A program made the position numbers and the translations under genes. Positions 62,685 to 64,000 of a DNA stretch of 64,000 bases are shown here, one piece after another. Below the pieces are notes generated by a model, which saw only the letters and a list, made by a program, of their open reading frames with translations, ran no database searches and was not told where the DNA came from. Position 1 is the first letter of the stretch. Each line of letters opens with the position of its first letter. Origin of the DNA: Oligoflexia bacterium (lineage in GTDB: Bacteria; Bdellovibrionota; Bdellovibrionia; Bdellovibrionales; Bdellovibrionaceae). The stretch spans positions 22,918-86,917 of the forward strand of contig BOLD01000013.1 of the NCBI GenBank assembly GCA_016861345.1. Direction: 5' to 3'.

Positions 62685-64000
62685 ATGTCCAAAACGAAAA
62701 TCTCAAGACGAGACTTTGTCAAATCCCTGACTGCGCTACCTGTGGCGGCCTCGATCATTGGCACAACAGAAAAAGCCAAAGCTGCTTTTTACAATGTGGG
62801 TGCATTTTGGAAAGGTGCTAATTCAAGCAGCTCGGTGGATGTTGGAGATGTTGGGCACAGTTTGAGATTTCGAAGTAGCGCGAGTGCTTATTTGAGCCGG
62901 ACATTTGGAACACCCACCAATCAAAATGTTTGGACACTTTCTTGTTGGCTTAAAAGATCGGCAATAGCCGCAGATTGGGCAATTTTGGGTGTCGGATTAG
63001 CACATCCATCAGAAGGTCTCTATTTAAGATCTGATGGCCGCCTTAACTACGTTTCTGCATCATCAGGTGGATCAAATAATTTATCAAAAATTACCAAGGC
63101 TTTATATCGTGATCCATCATCATGGCATCACATCGTTCTACAAAAAAATGCAGCGGCCAATACCAATACGAATGCAGTACGCATCTACGTTAACGGAGTT
63201 GAAGTTACCGATTGGGATGTGAATGGCTACACAGGCACGCAAAGTTCCGTGCCTGACTACATCAACGCCTCAAGTAGCGCAGCTATGATTGGACACTATC
63301 AAGCCGTCTATGCTGATGGATATATTTCACGCATCTGTTTCGTCGACGGTCAAGCTCTCACTCCGTCATCATTCGGCTACCTCAACACCAACATTAATGA
63401 GTGGGTCTCAAAGACGCAGCCGCAAGTGAAAGCTGTTGTGGATGCTGGTGGCGCAAACAGTTTCATGTTGGATTTTGATGATGCTTCTTTTGCGACCTAC
63501 AATGTCGGAAAAGATTTTTCGAGCAAAGGTAATCACTGGACACCGAATAATATTTCTCTCGCCGCAGGTCCTACTTATGATTGGATGCTGGATGTACCGG
63601 GGAATAGTTTTTCAACTTTCAATCCAGTGATTCCATTAGCTGGCGGATCGTCTAGTATTTCTGATGGCTCGTTGTCCTCTACTTGTACTACAATTTCTGG
63701 CTGTACATCTAATTATTCTACATTATCCATGAGTTCAGGACAGTGGGTGGCAGAATTTAGCATAACTAATGTCGGCTATCTTAGTGCCATGAGCGTAGGA
63801 ATTTGTCCAACAAGTAGTATGTCAAGATATGTCGGATCTGGTTACGGCCCGACAGGAGGTTATGCATATCAAGCAAATGGGCAGAAGGTGATTAACGGAT
63901 CTCTCTCAAGTTTTGGTGCAACTTATACAACTAATGATGTTATTCGAATTGAATACAATAACAATAGTAATGAAATTGAGTTTTTTAAACAAACTGGCGG
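62685..64000 (+). CDS. Tat-exported modular phage-tail-like surface protein, C-terminal part beyond window
   Basis: The frame is open from ATG 62685 to the window edge (438 codons). The leader is nearly identical to that of the preceding gene (SRRDFVK, AKA site, AFYNVGAFWKG). The passenger then differs but follows the same plan. A LamG-like domain (YLSRTFGTPTNQNVWTLSCWLKRS to VDGQALTPSSFGYLN) is followed by NSFMLDFDDAS...YDWMLDVPGN, shared with the neighbour, and then the start of an SPRY-like domain (SSGQWVAEFSITN). It is partial only because the window ends. The C-terminal tail cannot be judged. Confidence 0.82.
   Translation, partial: MSKTKISRRDFVKSLTALPVAASIIGTTEKAKAAFYNVGAFWKGANSSSSVDVGDVGHSLRFRSSASAYLSRTFGTPTNQNVWTLSCWLKRSAIAADWAILGVGLAHPSEGLYLRSDGRLNYVSASSGGSNNLSKITKALYRDPSSWHHIVLQKNAAANTNTNAVRIYVNGVEVTDWDVNGYTGTQSSVPDYINASSSAAMIGHYQAVYADGYISRICFVDGQALTPSSFGYLNTNINEWVSKTQPQVKAVVDAGGANSFMLDFDDASFATYNVGKDFSSKGNHWTPNNISLAAGPTYDWMLDVPGNSFSTFNPVIPLAGGSSSISDGSLSSTCTTISGCTSNYSTLSMSSGQWVAEFSITNVGYLSAMSVGICPTSSMSRYVGSGYGPTGGYAYQANGQKVINGSLSSFGATYTTNDVIRIEYNNNSNEIEFFKQTG

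Larger units (their letters stand above)
62562..62812 (+). repeat. 251-bp direct repeat, copy B: promoter and Tat leader cassette
   Basis: This is the second copy of the cassette at 58517-58767. It begins 17 bp after the stop of the preceding gene. The repeat pair flanks the first giant gene, so recombination between copies could delete that gene or fuse the cassette to the other passenger. Confidence 0.85.

Noticed and set aside
27560..64000. Prophage
   Set aside because: Phage-tail-like domains are present, but no terminase, portal, capsid, integrase or lysis genes surround them, and all carry bacterial export signals.
1..64000. tRNA or rRNA genes
   Set aside because: No cloverleaf or rRNA signature was recognised in the intergenic gaps on reading; a covariance-model search would be decisive.

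Overview
The window is low-GC Gram-negative chromosomal DNA. It holds outer-membrane lipoproteins, beta-barrels, a Kdo transferase and a heptosyltransferase-like enzyme, so the cell has LPS. The best guess for the organism is a member of Bdellovibrionota, that is, a relative of the predatory Bdellovibrio group. The reasons are a gliding-type Agl/Glt cluster built like those of myxobacteria and Bdellovibrio, many secreted proteins, and dispersed phage-tail-like surface proteins. This placement is inference. No rRNA, tRNA, CRISPR array, transposase or integrase was recognised.

Layout. 1-2820: two minus-strand surface-protein genes, an Ig-repeat lipoprotein cut by the window edge and a glycine-rich protein; they share a 35-bp start region. 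3011-7359: an AAA/DUF4143 ATPase, the RNA helicase dbpA and a secreted HEXXH metallopeptidase candidate. 7449-16233: a respiratory and copper region with a redoxin, a FixH-like lipoprotein, a Cys-rich-start beta-barrel, a periplasmic HMA protein and a lipoprotein cytochrome c, then nosZ, a NosB-like membrane protein, nosL, nosD, nosF and nosY (clade II type nitrous oxide reduction). 16239-26209: mostly housekeeping genes (tcdA with a coupled 43-aa membrane protein, an RlmI-like methyltransferase, TatD, DedA, an RluA-type synthase, a NhaR-like LysR regulator) plus envelope proteins and a lipoprotein endonuclease/phosphatase. 26362-30625: a second AAA/DUF4143 ATPase behind a double operator, then a 1009-aa Tat-exported phage-tail-like protein. 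30634-36578: an operon of outer-membrane protein, EF-hand lipoprotein, MFS transporter and RNA methyltransferase. 36670-39568: two LPS-core glycosyltransferases and a Fic/Doc protein. 39630-41333: a Tat-exported glycine-rich phage-tail-like protein with a coupled downstream gene. 41392-45620: a small secreted protein, an RluA-type synthase, RlmE, a DUF475 membrane protein and a diguanylate cyclase. 46063-58496: a long same-strand gliding-type operon (CglB-like VWA lipoprotein, GYF-PilZ protein, TolQ/TolR-like proton channel set, TPR proteins, a FHA/AgmX-like envelope-spanning protein, a beta-barrel and coiled-coil proteins). 58517-64000: two tandem Tat-exported phage-tail-like giants with near-identical 5' cassettes; the second runs off the window.

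The most interesting system is a dispersed family of surface proteins. Four genes (27560-30589, 40265-41296, 58640-62545, 62685 onward) join a common export start to very different phage-tail-like passengers. The common start is a twin-arginine signal followed by a conserved aromatic mature N-terminus. A fifth gene (1783-2820) carries the same glycine-rich passenger as 40265-41296 behind a different, apparently Sec-type leader. All four Tat genes have a sigma70-like promoter whose -10 ends only 8-9 bases before the ATG, which predicts leaderless mRNA. Two of them share an 18-bp inverted repeat at exactly the same distance from the start. Two of the genes directly follow the gliding operon. A plausible but unproven reading is a modular prey- or surface-recognition repertoire, comparable in idea to the mosaic phage-fibre-like adhesins known in Bdellovibrio.
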